Assembly: GCA_002402315.1 (NCBI GenBank)
Contig: DHFP01000167.1
Span: 15,211 to 47,034, forward strand
Length of the DNA: 31,824 nt
Direction: 5' to 3'
Origin: Clostridiales bacterium UBA4821
Lineage (GTDB): Bacteria; Bacillota; Clostridia; Acetivibrionales; UBA4821
Of this stretch, positions 23,287-31,535 are shown piece after piece (within the stretch, counting starts at the first letter, position 1; every line of letters starts with the position of its first letter). The notes below the pieces were generated by a model. The model was not told where the DNA came from and ran no database searches. It was given only the letters and a program-made list of their open reading frames with translations. A program made the position numbers and the translations under genes.

Positions 23287-25752
23287 TTGAAAGTAGTTAT
23301 AATGGCTGGGGGAGAAGGTACCAGGTTAAGACCTTTAACCTGTAACATTCCCAAGCCAATGGTTCCAATTGTAAATAAGCCAATAATGCAGCATATAATT
23401 GAGTTAATAAAAAAGCATGGAATTAGTGAAATAGCAGTTACGCTACAATATATGCCTGACATAATTAAGGATTATTTTGGAGATGGTCAGGATTTTGGAG
23501 TAAATCTTAGATACTTTACCGAAGAATCTCCATTAGGTACTGCAGGAAGTGTAAAAAACGCTGAAGAGTATTTAAATGATACATTTATTGTTATTAGTGG
23601 AGATGCATTAACAGATGTTGATTTAAATAGTGCAATAGAGTTTCACAAGAATAATAAATCTATGGCAACGTTGATTCTAACAAAAGTTAACGTACCACTA
23701 GAGTATGGTGTAGTAGTTACCGAGCAAGGAGGAAAAATTACAAGGTTTTTAGAAAAACCGAGTTGGGGAGAAGTATTTAGCGATACTGTAAATACAGGAA
23801 TTTATATACTTGAACCAGATATATTAAAAATGTTTAAAAAGAGTGAAATATTCGATTTCAGTAAAGATTTATTTCCTCTTATACTAAAACAAAAATTACC
23901 TATATATGGCTATATCACACAGAATTACTGGTGTGATATAGGAGATTTAAAAGCATATCATCAAGCACATATTGATGCATTTGAGGATAAGGTAGAAATT
24001 AATATGGAAGGGAAAAAGGAAAATTACAATATATGGATAGGAGAAGGAAGTGAAATTGATCCTAACTGCATAATAAACAGCCCGGTGGTAATAGGAAAAA
24101 ATGTTAAGATTAAGAAAGGAGTTTTTTTGGACTCTTTTTCTGTCATTGGAAACGGAACGATATTGGATGAGGATTGCTCTATTAAAAGAAGTATTATTTG
24201 GAGAAACTGTTATATTGGTAAAAATGCAGAGTTAAGAGGTTCAATAATGTGTAATAAGGTACAGTTAATGGAAGGCTGTTCAGCCTTTGAACATTCTGTC
24301 ATAGGAAACAATACAATACTATTAGAACATTCAATAGTTAAACCCAATATTAAGATATGGCCTAATAAAACAATCGATGCAGGAACTGAAGTAAATACCA
24401 ATCTTGTATGGGGAAGTAAATATACAAAATCCTTATTTGGAGCAAGGGGGATATCCGGAGAGATAAATATTGATATTACACCGGAATTTGCTTCGAAATT
24501 GGGTGCATCTTATGGAGCGGTATTTGAAAAGGGAGCTAAGATAGGGATTAGTTATGATGGTACAAGTCCTTCTTTTATGCTTCATTCTTCCATGATTTCA
24601 GGACTTTTATCTTCAGGTGTAAAAGCATATAATTTTGGCAAGCTGCTTTTACCAATGACAAGATCTGCTACAAAGTTTTTTGGCTTGGATGGAGCAATTT
24701 ATATTGCTTCACCTTCAGAAAATAATGGAAGGCTAATGATAGATTTTTTGGATAATAACGGAGTGAACATAAATAGAAGTCTTGAAAGAAAAATTGAAAA
24801 TGTTTTTGTAAGAGAAGATTTTACCCGGTGCGATGCTAATGATATCAACGGTTTAAATACTATGAATGATTTTAGCAGTTTCTATTTAAGGAATATATTG
24901 AATAAAGTAAAGTCCAAGGCTATTAATATAAAGATTTTAATTAATTCTGAATCAGAAATTGTTCAGTCCACTCTAAAGAATATACTTAAGGATTTGGGCT
25001 GTAGAATTGAACATGCAAATTTAAAGGTTATGAATTCCAAGAACAAGCAGTATGTAAAAACATCAAATGAACTATCATATTTTACAAACTATGTCAGGCT
25101 ATCAAATGTAGATTTAGGTGTTTCTATAGATAGCACAGGAGAAAAAATAATTTTGGTAGATGAATTGGGTAGAATCATAAGCGAAGACCTTTATCTAGCC
25201 ATAGTAACATTAATATTGTTTAAGAAATATACAGGAAGTACTGCAGTTGTGCCAATTTCAGCTTCAAATGTTATGGAGAGGCTTGCACATGAGTATAATG
25301 GTAAAATTGTTAGAACAAAAACCTCAATCCAAGATATAATGAATGGATTGAATTCCTCAATCCAAAAGGACGGGATAAATGAGCAATTTGCCTTTCATTT
25401 TGACGCAATTGAAAGCCTTGTTATAATAATTGATTTTATGGAGATGAATAAACTTAAGCTTTCCCAATTGGTAGATATGATTCCTGACTTTCATGTAAGT
25501 AAAAAGATTGTAGAATGTCCGTGGGAGATAAAGGGTAAAGTTATGAGGAGCTTGATTGAAGATAAAGATGGAGAAAAAGTGGAGCTTTTTGAAGGTGTAA
25601 AAGTCTATAGGGACGGTGGATGGGTTTTGGTATTACCGGATGCTGAGCAGCCTGTTTGCAGAATAATAGGAGAAGGAATGTCTGAAGAATTTGCCGAGGA
25701 GCTTACGGATGTCTATGTGAAGAAGATAGAGGAAATAAGAAAAAAAGGATAG
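23287..25752 (+). CDS. Sugar-phosphate nucleotidyltransferase fused to a degenerate phosphohexomutase domain
   Basis: An 821-residue protein. Residues 1-~235 are a nucleotidyltransferase (GGEGTRLRPLT with KPM, SGDALTD, EKPSWGEV, NTGIY) of the mannose-1-phosphate guanylyltransferase / glucose-1-phosphate type. Residues ~250-360 are a left-handed beta-helix of hexapeptide repeats. From ~385 an alpha-D-phosphohexomutase-like region follows, but its key loops are changed: ASPSENNG where SASHNP is expected, DSTGEK where DGDADR is expected, and LPDAEQP where RPSGTEP is expected. The first half should be active (NDP-sugar synthesis); the mutase half probably binds or regulates only. The start is TTG with GGGTG upstream, the best available. 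The nucleotide and sugar are unknown. No glycan operon is adjacent. Confidence 0.9.
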   Translation: MKVVIMAGGEGTRLRPLTCNIPKPMVPIVNKPIMQHIIELIKKHGISEIAVTLQYMPDIIKDYFGDGQDFGVNLRYFTEESPLGTAGSVKNAEEYLNDTFIVISGDALTDVDLNSAIEFHKNNKSMATLILTKVNVPLEYGVVVTEQGGKITRFLEKPSWGEVFSDTVNTGIYILEPDILKMFKKSEIFDFSKDLFPLILKQKLPIYGYITQNYWCDIGDLKAYHQAHIDAFEDKVEINMEGKKENYNIWIGEGSEIDPNCIINSPVVIGKNVKIKKGVFLDSFSVIGNGTILDEDCSIKRSIIWRNCYIGKNAELRGSIMCNKVQLMEGCSAFEHSVIGNNTILLEHSIVKPNIKIWPNKTIDAGTEVNTNLVWGSKYTKSLFGARGISGEINIDITPEFASKLGASYGAVFEKGAKIGISYDGTSPSFMLHSSMISGLLSSGVKAYNFGKLLLPMTRSATKFFGLDGAIYIASPSENNGRLMIDFLDNNGVNINRSLERKIENVFVREDFTRCDANDINGLNTMNDFSSFYLRNILNKVKSKAINIKILINSESEIVQSTLKNILKDLGCRIEHANLKVMNSKNKQYVKTSNELSYFTNYVRLSNVDLGVSIDSTGEKIILVDELGRIISEDLYLAIVTLILFKKYTGSTAVVPISASNVMERLAHEYNGKIVRTKTSIQDIMNGLNSSIQKDGINEQFAFHFDAIESLVIIIDFMEMNKLKLSQLVDMIPDFHVSKKIVECPWEIKGKVMRSLIEDKDGEKVELFEGVKVYRDGGWVLVLPDAEQPVCRIIGEGMSEEFAEELTDVYVKKIEEIRKKG

Positions 25753-25757
25753 AAAGG

Positions 25758-25964
25758 AGTAATTTCGAAAAGTCTACGATTAAAAGACCTCCCTCTGAAA
25801 TGGGGCGAATAGAAAGCCAAAGAAGGGCTGCCGGAGAAGGCTTCGAAGATTTACTGTTCGCTCCCTGTTAGGGAGGATAGGAGGGTCTGAAAACTGGAGG
25901 TGAAAGATAACTAAGTAGCTACAAAGAACCACTGTACCAAGGATTTTGGGTTTTCGAAAATACT
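25758..25964 (+). ncRNA. Probable structured non-coding RNA (~207 nt), unassigned
   Basis: The stretch opens 6 nt after the nucleotidyltransferase stop and has no coding potential. Its ends pair: 25758-25771 with 25951-25964 in 13 of 14 positions (TTTCGAAAA core). Inside, GGGGCGAA (25802-25809) pairs with TTCGCTCC (25857-25864), AGCC/GGCT forms a hairpin, AGACC (25785-25789) pairs with GGTCT (25884-25888), and CCTCCC (25788-25793) can pair with GGGAGG (25871-25876) in competition with a CTCCCT/AGGGAG hairpin (25861-25875). Such nested pairings in purine-rich, GC-richer sequence within AT-rich surroundings are typical of a conserved RNA. Length and setting bring the clostridial raiA RNA to mind, but I cannot confirm it. 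It is not 6S, tmRNA or RNase P by eye. The strand is inferred from the pairing and purine bias. Confidence 0.55.
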
Positions 25965-25972
25965 CAGAAAGT

Positions 25973-25993
25973 AAAAAGGGGGCTTAGCCCCCT
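25973..25993 (-). terminator. Intrinsic terminator of the 47-residue protein gene
   Basis: On the minus strand: AGGGGGCT/AGCCCCCT hairpin (25977-25993) followed by TTTTT, 15 nt after the stop codon at 26008. It lacks a T-run on the plus strand, so it serves the leftward gene. Confidence 0.85.
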
Positions 25994-26007
25994 GCTTGAG
26001 AAAATTA

Positions 26008-26151
26008 TTACCCGCTTTGTACTGCCGTGCGAAGTTCCTTTGCATATGCTTGCAAATCCATTACTGTTGCTTTCCCGTCTTTGTAAAGATCTTTCAAAAT
26101 TTTGCGATACCACTTGATTGAAGAATTTTTTCCGCCATTTTCTTTTCCCAT
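26008..26151 (-). CDS. Undescribed 47-residue basic protein
   Basis: A short gene with every expected signal. GAGGAGG lies 7 nt before ATG 26151, 47 sense codons follow with stop TAA at 26008-26010, and an intrinsic terminator comes at once. The protein opens MGKENGGKNSSIKWYRKILK and continues with KDGKATVMDLQAYAKEL, so a Gly/Lys/Asn-rich head is followed by two amphipathic helices. It is basic and soluble, with no membrane segment or cysteine. I do not recognise the family. A longer reading frame overlaps it in another phase (25964-26167) but has no ribosome site. It faces the RNA at 25758-25964 and is about 320 nt from the next minus-strand gene. Function unknown; DNA or RNA binding is possible from charge alone. 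Confidence 0.75.
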   Translation of the reverse strand: MGKENGGKNSSIKWYRKILKDLYKDGKATVMDLQAYAKELRTAVQSG

Positions 26152-26469
26152 TACTGGACCTCCTCATTTATTTTATATTTTCCTTTTGCCCTAACCAAGG
26201 GCAAATATTTTATACTCAATCTAAAAAACATTAAAATTAAGTAAGCACCAGCATTGCATGATTTAGGATATTTATCCGCAGAATTGAGCAAAGCATATTA
26301 TGATATAAAAAATGACGATTAAATTTTTATTATTCATATCTTAGCATAATATACAAAAAAGACAATATTTTTTCATAAAAAGACAGCAAACTTGCACAAC
26401 TTTTTACAAAGCAAGTAGAATGGCGAAAAAAAGAGCCTAATTCAAAGGCTCTAATATAAAACTTACAAA
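26152..26469. other. AT-rich gap between two small minus-strand genes
   Basis: It holds the ribosome site of the 47-residue gene, a perfect hairpin TTTGCCCT/AGGGCAAA (26185-26205, loop AACCA) in its leader, a TATAAA box for it on the minus strand (26209-26214) with no convincing -35, and the terminator of the next gene (26426-26452). Nothing else is supportable between 26238 and 26425. Confidence 0.5.
26426..26452 (-). terminator. Intrinsic terminator of the 122-residue protein gene
   Basis: On the minus strand: AGAGCCT/AGGCTCT stem (26432-26438 with 26446-26452), a 7-nt loop, followed by a run of seven T. It lies 18 nt after the stop codon. Confidence 0.85.
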
Positions 26470-26838
26470 CTAAGATTCTAAAGGTTCTCCTGAAAACAAT
26501 GCAAAATAAAGAATTAATGCCTTCTTGGGCGTAAGGTTTTCTATAAATGATGTTGCAGCCTTTAGCGTCCGAGAAGGTTGTGCCCAGTCCATCCAGTTAA
26601 TCAGGATACTATTTAAAGTTCCACGATGGGGATGGGAAGCTGGAATACGGTTCATGAGTTCTTTTGGGTCGTTGCACTGTAATACAGGAGCTAACTTCTT
26701 GTCAATGGGTCGTAGGAGTGCTTTGGTGTGTTTGTTATTTCTCAACTGAATGCTATCGCCTTTACTGGTTTCAATAATACTTTTTGCTAAATCGAATTCC
26801 TTTGGTTTTAAAAAAAACCTTTTTAATGATGACTCCAA
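26470..26838 (-). CDS. Hypothetical protein, 122 residues
   Basis: I do not recognise this protein. The start is TTG 26838 with AAAGGAG 9 nt upstream, and a good terminator follows, so it is very likely a real single-gene unit. The N-terminal third is basic and helical (SSLKRFFLKPKEFDLAKSII). A middle LLRPIDKKLAPVLQ segment and a SHPHRGTLNSILINWMDW stretch rich in His/Trp follow, and the C-terminus ends in a short hydrophobic helix (KKALILYFALFSG). It has no signal peptide, cysteines or nucleotide-binding motif. The hydrophobic end is too short and polar to call a membrane anchor with confidence. It lies divergently from ruvB. Function cannot be inferred. Confidence 0.65.
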   Translation of the reverse strand: MESSLKRFFLKPKEFDLAKSIIETSKGDSIQLRNNKHTKALLRPIDKKLAPVLQCNDPKELMNRIPASHPHRGTLNSILINWMDWAQPSRTLKAATSFIENLTPKKALILYFALFSGEPLES

Positions 26839-27139
26839 TGCTTATGACTCCTTTCTTTTTGACCTTCCATTGTTTCTATAATGAAACAAACTTTTTTTTA
26901 TCCCTCTTTTTGAGAATCAATGAGAGCAATTAATATATATACTTCTTTTTGGTTTAATTATACTTTATATAAAATCGACAAAAAAATCAATAAAATGAAG
27001 TAAAAAGACATTTAACTTGCAATGTTTATTAATATGCAAGCTAGACTATTAAAATCTGCTAATATATTATATTCATAAACAGCTTGTTTTGTGATAAGAT
27101 TATTAAGAAAATTTTGATAGATACGAGGAGTATATTATT
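26839..27139. other. Divergent intergenic region before ruvB
   Basis: A 301-bp AT-rich gap between the leftward hypothetical gene and rightward ruvB. A candidate plus-strand promoter is TTTGGT, a 16-nt spacer and TAAAAT near 26950-26977. A small inverted repeat CTTGCA/TGCAAG lies at 27016-27040. No Gram-positive LexA box (GAAC-N4-GTTC) was seen. No ruvA or other open frame lies in it. Confidence 0.4.
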
Positions 27140-28138
27140 ATGGAAGAAAGAATAGTTACTCCGGATTTAAAGCCGGATGAAACTGATATGGATATGTCAC
27201 TAAGACCAAAGCGGTTGAACGAATATATTGGGCAGGATAAGATTAAAGAGAATCTTACAATTTTTATAGAAGCTGCAAAAATGAGAAATGAACAGCTGGA
27301 TCACGTTTTACTTTATGGACCTCCTGGGCTTGGTAAGACCACGCTTGCATCAATTATTGCAAATGAATTGGGAGTGAGCTTGAGAATTACATCAGGACCG
27401 GCCATAGAAAAGCCTGGAGACCTGGCTGCTATTTTGACAAACCTTGGGGTGTATGATGTCTTGTTTATTGATGAAATTCATAGACTGAATAGAAGTGTTG
27501 AGGAAATCCTGTATCCTGCAATGGAAGACTATGCTCTGGACATAATAATTGGTAAGGGACCCAGTGCGCGCTCTATAAGAATTGATTTGCCGAATTTCAC
27601 ATTAATCGGGGCAACAACAAAAGCTGGGCTTCTTACATCGCCATTACGAGATAGGTTTGGTGTAATTCACAGACTGGAGATGTATACTCCTGAAGAACTG
27701 AATATGATTATTAGGAGGTCAGCCAGGATACTTGGAGTAGAGATTGAGCGTGATGCTTCAATAGAGCTTGCAAAAAGGTCAAGGGGAACTCCTAGAATTG
27801 CAAATAGAATTTTAAAGCGGATAAGGGATATTGCACAGGTTAGGTCAAACGGTAAGATTACTTTGGCAGTGGCGCAGATGGGGTTGGATATGCTGGATGT
27901 AGACCAGTTGGGATTGGATAATATAGATAGACAGATGCTGCTTACCATAGTCCGGAAATTTGGCGGAGGGCCGGTAGGCTTGGATACTCTTGCGGCATCA
28001 ATAAGTGAGGAAAGCCAGACAATAGAAGATGTTTATGAGCCTTACCTTCTCCAGCTCGGGTTTATAAGCCGTACACCCAGAGGAAGAATGGCTACTAAGC
28101 TGGCGTATGAACATCTTGGAATTAAGGTTGAGGGTTGA
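27140..28138 (+). CDS. ruvB: Holliday junction branch-migration helicase subunit RuvB
   Basis: Hexameric AAA+ motor that, with RuvA, drives branch migration of Holliday junctions. The 332 residues are full length. Walker A GPPGLGKT is at 60-67; LFIDEIHRLNRSVEEILYPAMED carries Walker B, and IGATTKAGLL carries sensor 1. LRDRFGV carries the arginine finger, GTPRIANR sensor 2, and the winged helix ends with FISRTPRGR. ACGAGGAG precedes the ATG. Usually ruvA lies directly upstream; here it does not, and queH follows after 15 nt. Confidence 0.97.
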   Translation: MEERIVTPDLKPDETDMDMSLRPKRLNEYIGQDKIKENLTIFIEAAKMRNEQLDHVLLYGPPGLGKTTLASIIANELGVSLRITSGPAIEKPGDLAAILTNLGVYDVLFIDEIHRLNRSVEEILYPAMEDYALDIIIGKGPSARSIRIDLPNFTLIGATTKAGLLTSPLRDRFGVIHRLEMYTPEELNMIIRRSARILGVEIERDASIELAKRSRGTPRIANRILKRIRDIAQVRSNGKITLAVAQMGLDMLDVDQLGLDNIDRQMLLTIVRKFGGGPVGLDTLAASISEESQTIEDVYEPYLLQLGFISRTPRGRMATKLAYEHLGIKVEG

Positions 28139-28153
28139 AGGGAGGGTTAACTA

Positions 28154-28678
28154 ATGAAATTATTACTCCATATTTGCTGTGGACCTTGTGCTGTTTATCC
28201 TGTAAAGGTTTTAAAACAAGAAAATACGGATATCTATGGAGTATTCTTTAATCCAAATATTCATCCTTACATGGAATATAAAGCCAGGTTGGAGTCGGCA
28301 AATCGCTTTTGTAAGACAGAATCGATACCTTTGGAAGAGCTTGAAGGTTATGGACTTGAGAACTTTCTTAAGAAAGCGGTTTTTGCTGGTAACAGGTGTT
28401 ATGAGTGCTATGATACCAGATTGGATAGAATAGCTTTAGAGGCTAAAGCAAAAGGATATGATGCATTTTCTACAACCTTGCTTGTAAGTCCATATCAAAA
28501 GCACGAATTATTAAGAGATATAGGCAAAAAAATAGAGGATAAATATGAAATAGAGTTTTTATACAGGGACTTCAGAGAAGGCTTCAGGGAAGGAAGACAG
28601 AAGGCAAGGGAGATGGGGCTGTATATGCAGAAATATTGTGGGTGTATATACAGCGAAAAAGAACGCTACCTGAGGTGA
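28154..28678 (+). CDS. queH: Epoxyqueuosine reductase QueH
   Basis: Last step of queuosine synthesis in tRNA: reduces epoxyqueuosine to queuosine, replacing cobalamin-dependent QueG. The 174 residues correspond to the former DUF208. The characteristic cysteines are present: Cys8-Cys9 and Cys12 in HICCGPCA, CYECYD in the middle and YCGC near the C-terminus, which bind the [4Fe-4S] and extra iron. FNPNIHPYMEY and the TTLLVSPYQKH stretch are also typical. GGAGGG lies 7 nt before ATG. It directly follows ruvB, in line with the common ruvAB-queA-tgt association, although queA and tgt are absent here. Confidence 0.95.
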   Translation: MKLLLHICCGPCAVYPVKVLKQENTDIYGVFFNPNIHPYMEYKARLESANRFCKTESIPLEELEGYGLENFLKKAVFAGNRCYECYDTRLDRIALEAKAKGYDAFSTTLLVSPYQKHELLRDIGKKIEDKYEIEFLYRDFREGFREGRQKAREMGLYMQKYCGCIYSEKERYLR

Positions 28679-28697
28679 AAAAATTATTTAACCAGTC

Positions 28698-28726
28698 TTT
28701 ATTTAAATAAAATCTAATGATATAAT
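28698..28726 (+). promoter_or_regulatory. Promoter candidate for the amidase gene
   Basis: TATAAT (28721-28726) with a weak -35 TTTATT 17 nt upstream, in the 226-nt gap between queH and the amidase. A second near-identical TATAATATT block occurs at 28862, closer to the gene but without a usable -35. Confidence 0.35.
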
Positions 28727-28904
28727 ATTTCTACAAATTCATTTATAATTTTTTACGATTTCATTACAAATTAAGCACTTTCAGAGGAATAGCACCATAT
28801 TTGTCGAATAACTTGATAATAGACAGTTTAAATCTCCTCCAGGTCACATTATTTTTAAAGATATAATATTCTTAAACTTCTTCTCAAAAATGGGGGACTT
28901 ACAA

Positions 28905-30992
28905 ATGAGAAACATAACTAATAAATTTATAATAATGTTACTTTTTTTATTACTCTTCATTCCAATTAAGGCTGAAGCAAGCTTTAAGGTTGCCTATGAT
29001 GGCAAAGTACATACATATGATGCTAAGCCTGTCTTTCTATATGTAAATGGTGAAAAGATAAACCCTCCTATGCCTCCCATTATTTTTAACGGTACTACCG
29101 TTGTACCTGCTAGGGCAGTCTTTGAAAAGATGGGTGCATCAGTAGTCTGGAATTCAAGTACGCAGCAAGTTTTTGTCAAAAGCCCAACAGCGAATATTAC
29201 CTTGAAAGTAAATAGCCTATATGCCGATGTGAATAATCAAGAGGAAAAGCTGGAAATACCTTCAAAGATAATCAATGGAAGTACAATGATTCCACTGAGG
29301 TTTGTTTCAGAGAAACTGGGACTTGAGGTTGTCTGGAATGAGGCTGAACGAACAATTTCCATTGCAGATGCAACTAAAGACCAAAACTCGGAGATAAATA
29401 TCAACAAGGTTTCAGTGGATTTAGAGAAAGGAAAAACTCTTGTCAGGGTAGAGGCAACAGGAGATATTTCAAAATACAGCAATGAAGAATGGATGGATGA
29501 TAGTAAAGCGCTTTATAAGGTTGTGATTGAAATTCCGGACTCAAATATGAAAGCTGACCAAACTAATATTACTGTTAATCATGGAGTACTTCAAAAAGTT
29601 AGAGCAGCACAGTATCAGCTTTCTCCCAAAAAATCAAGAATAGTACTGGACCTTGTAAAGAAGACTAACTATGCAATAAATATTTCTGAAGATAAGAAGG
29701 CTTTAATTGTAGATATTAAAGCAGAAAATGGAACCGGCAGTTCAACTGAGGATATAAAAGACATTGAAGACTTTAACACTAAGCTGGGTGATATAAACAA
29801 GGTAAATATTGTTAAAGAGAGTGAAAAGACAGTTGTAACTGTTGGAATTAAAAGTAATCAAACTTACAATATATCGAGAATTACTAAATATGATGCTATA
29901 GCAATAGATTTAACGGATGCTGAATTCAGTGAGGGCAGCTATCAGACGCTAGTGAATGACGATTTGGTGAAATATTTAAAAAGTGAGAGATTAGATAACC
30001 GGACTGGTAGAATAATTATCGGTGTAGAGGGACAACCACACTATCAAGTTTTTCAAGAACCGGATAAATTAATGATACTGATATCTAAACCTTCATATAA
30101 AAACATAAAATACACCAATAATGGAGATACAGCCAGCATATTAATAGATAATTCACAATTCTATGGACAGGCAGCAATTAATGATGATATAGTAAACAAG
30201 ATGACAATCATTTCAATTCCAGCTGGGTTAGCAGACATGGGAACAGGAACTATGCACATTAATGATAACCTGGTAAAATCAGTTGAGATAGATAAATCCG
30301 AAGAGTCAACTCACTTAATTATTAATTATAATAATGTAGAAAAATTGTTTTTTAATGTTCAGAAAGAAGGCATGGATAAAACTGTAGTCAATATCTCAAC
30401 TACGGAACAGGCAAAAATTCCGGATGGCAAGTTCTTGGTAGTCATTGATGCCGGCCATGGGGGGAAAGATCCTGGCGCCAAATACAAGGACCAGGTGTTT
30501 GAGAAAGAACTCAATCTGGATATTGCGCTTAAATTGAACAAGCTGCTAAATGACTCTGGGATTAACACAGTTATGACAAGAGACAAAGATGTATACGTTG
30601 ATCCTTATGAGCGCGCCAATATGGCCAACAGACTAAAAGCAGACCTTTTTATAAGTATTCACAATAATTGGATTGATTCATCGTCGGTAAGCGGAACAGA
30701 GACGCTTTATAATCCAAACAGCGATGAGACATTAGATATAACAAGCAAAAGATATGCTGGATTAGTGCAAGAAGAACTCATAAAATCACTGGGTACAGTA
30801 GATAGGAAGATAGTACCCAGGCCTAATTTAGTGGTACTGAAATATACAGAAATGCCTGCCGTTCTTGCAGAAATAGGTTTCATTTCTAACACATCAGAAA
30901 GGCAGAGACTATCAACTGACAGCTTTAGACAAAAAGCTGCTGAAAGCTTGTATACTGGTATTATGAAAGCGATTAAAGAATTTAAAAAATAA
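28905..30992 (+). CDS. Exported N-acetylmuramoyl-L-alanine amidase with stalk and AMIN domains
   Basis: A 695-residue cell-wall hydrolase that cuts the bond between MurNAc and the stem peptide. Residues 1-~25 are a signal peptide (a Leu/Ile/Phe core ending near KAEA). Residues ~30-150 are a two-part copper-amine-oxidase-type stalk (FNGTTVVPARAVFEKMGASV, NGSTMIPLRFVSEKLGLEVVW). Two AMIN-like beta domains follow to ~410, then a linker region. Residues ~510-695 are an Amidase_3 domain: zinc ligands His518 (DAGHGGKDPGA), Glu533 (VFEKELN) and the His in FISIHNNW, and the catalytic Glu in AVLAEIGFIS. All are intact. ATG 28905 is chosen for GGGGGA 7 nt upstream; in-frame ATG 28890 has no site. Likely a role in division or sporulation wall remodelling. 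Confidence 0.94.
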   Translation: MRNITNKFIIMLLFLLLFIPIKAEASFKVAYDGKVHTYDAKPVFLYVNGEKINPPMPPIIFNGTTVVPARAVFEKMGASVVWNSSTQQVFVKSPTANITLKVNSLYADVNNQEEKLEIPSKIINGSTMIPLRFVSEKLGLEVVWNEAERTISIADATKDQNSEININKVSVDLEKGKTLVRVEATGDISKYSNEEWMDDSKALYKVVIEIPDSNMKADQTNITVNHGVLQKVRAAQYQLSPKKSRIVLDLVKKTNYAINISEDKKALIVDIKAENGTGSSTEDIKDIEDFNTKLGDINKVNIVKESEKTVVTVGIKSNQTYNISRITKYDAIAIDLTDAEFSEGSYQTLVNDDLVKYLKSERLDNRTGRIIIGVEGQPHYQVFQEPDKLMILISKPSYKNIKYTNNGDTASILIDNSQFYGQAAINDDIVNKMTIISIPAGLADMGTGTMHINDNLVKSVEIDKSEESTHLIINYNNVEKLFFNVQKEGMDKTVVNISTTEQAKIPDGKFLVVIDAGHGGKDPGAKYKDQVFEKELNLDIALKLNKLLNDSGINTVMTRDKDVYVDPYERANMANRLKADLFISIHNNWIDSSSVSGTETLYNPNSDETLDITSKRYAGLVQEELIKSLGTVDRKIVPRPNLVVLKYTEMPAVLAEIGFISNTSERQRLSTDSFRQKAAESLYTGIMKAIKEFKK

Positions 30993-31070
30993 TTTATAAC
31001 AAAATATGAAGGGAAATAGCAATAATTATTGAATTATATATATTGTAATAGTATTTAGGAGGAGTGTTCA

Positions 31071-31508
31071 ATGGAAGGTGAAGCAAAATTCAGAATGTCG
31101 CCGATGGGATACAATAAGAATGATGTAAATAGCTATATAGAGCAAATATCAGAAGAATATCAAAATAAAATTAAAGAAAAAGACGATGAACTTCTCAAAT
31201 TAAGAAATCAAAATAAGGAACTTAAAACACAGGCTGAAGAAGCTGCAAAGAAGACATATAGCAACGAAGAAGATAGAGCTAAGATTGCTGATGTATTAAT
31301 AAAGGCTCAATCTACAGCTGAAACCATTATTGAAGAAGCAAAAGATACAGCATTAGAAGAAAAAAGGAAAATAGAAGAAGCTATTGAGAAGGATAGAGAG
31401 AAGCTTGTAGATTTAAAGGCAGAACTTAAAAAATTCAAGGAATCGGTGGCTGATACTCTAAAACTTTTTCAGTCTGAGTTAAGCGGATATGTTAAAGATG
31501 ATGAATAA
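31071..31508 (+). CDS. DivIVA-domain protein
   Basis: A 145-residue protein. The N-terminus FRMSPMGYNKNDVNSYIEQI matches the DivIVA/GpsB membrane-curvature module (F-x-x-x-x-x-G-Y-x-x-x-x-V-x-x-Y/F). Residues ~25-140 form a long Glu/Lys-rich coiled coil (KIKEKDDELLKLRNQNKELK onward). Proteins of this kind sit at the pole or septum and recruit wall enzymes. It is shorter than classic DivIVA and is not in a ylm/ileS setting, so it is one of the extra DivIVA-like paralogs. TAGGAGGAG precedes the ATG. It follows the amidase by 78 nt; the pairing with a wall hydrolase suggests a common task in division (inference). It ends before the 22-bp hairpin. Confidence 0.88.
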   Translation: MEGEAKFRMSPMGYNKNDVNSYIEQISEEYQNKIKEKDDELLKLRNQNKELKTQAEEAAKKTYSNEEDRAKIADVLIKAQSTAETIIEEAKDTALEEKRKIEEAIEKDREKLVDLKAELKKFKESVADTLKLFQSELSGYVKDDE

Positions 31509-31535
31509 TAAAATAAATAATTAAATAGTATTTTT

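Noticed and set aside
25964..26167. 67-codon minus-strand frame over the small gene
   Set aside because: Different phase from the 47-codon gene, no ribosome site at its start, and it runs through the terminator region. The 26008-26151 frame has all signals.
26839..27139. LexA/SOS box before ruvB
   Set aside because: No GAAC-N4-GTTC type site is present; the only inverted repeat is a 6-bp CTTGCA/TGCAAG pair.
28684..28710. AT-only hairpin after queH as terminator
   Set aside because: TTATTTAA/TTAAATAA pairs exactly but has no G-C pairs and no T-run, so it would not terminate efficiently.
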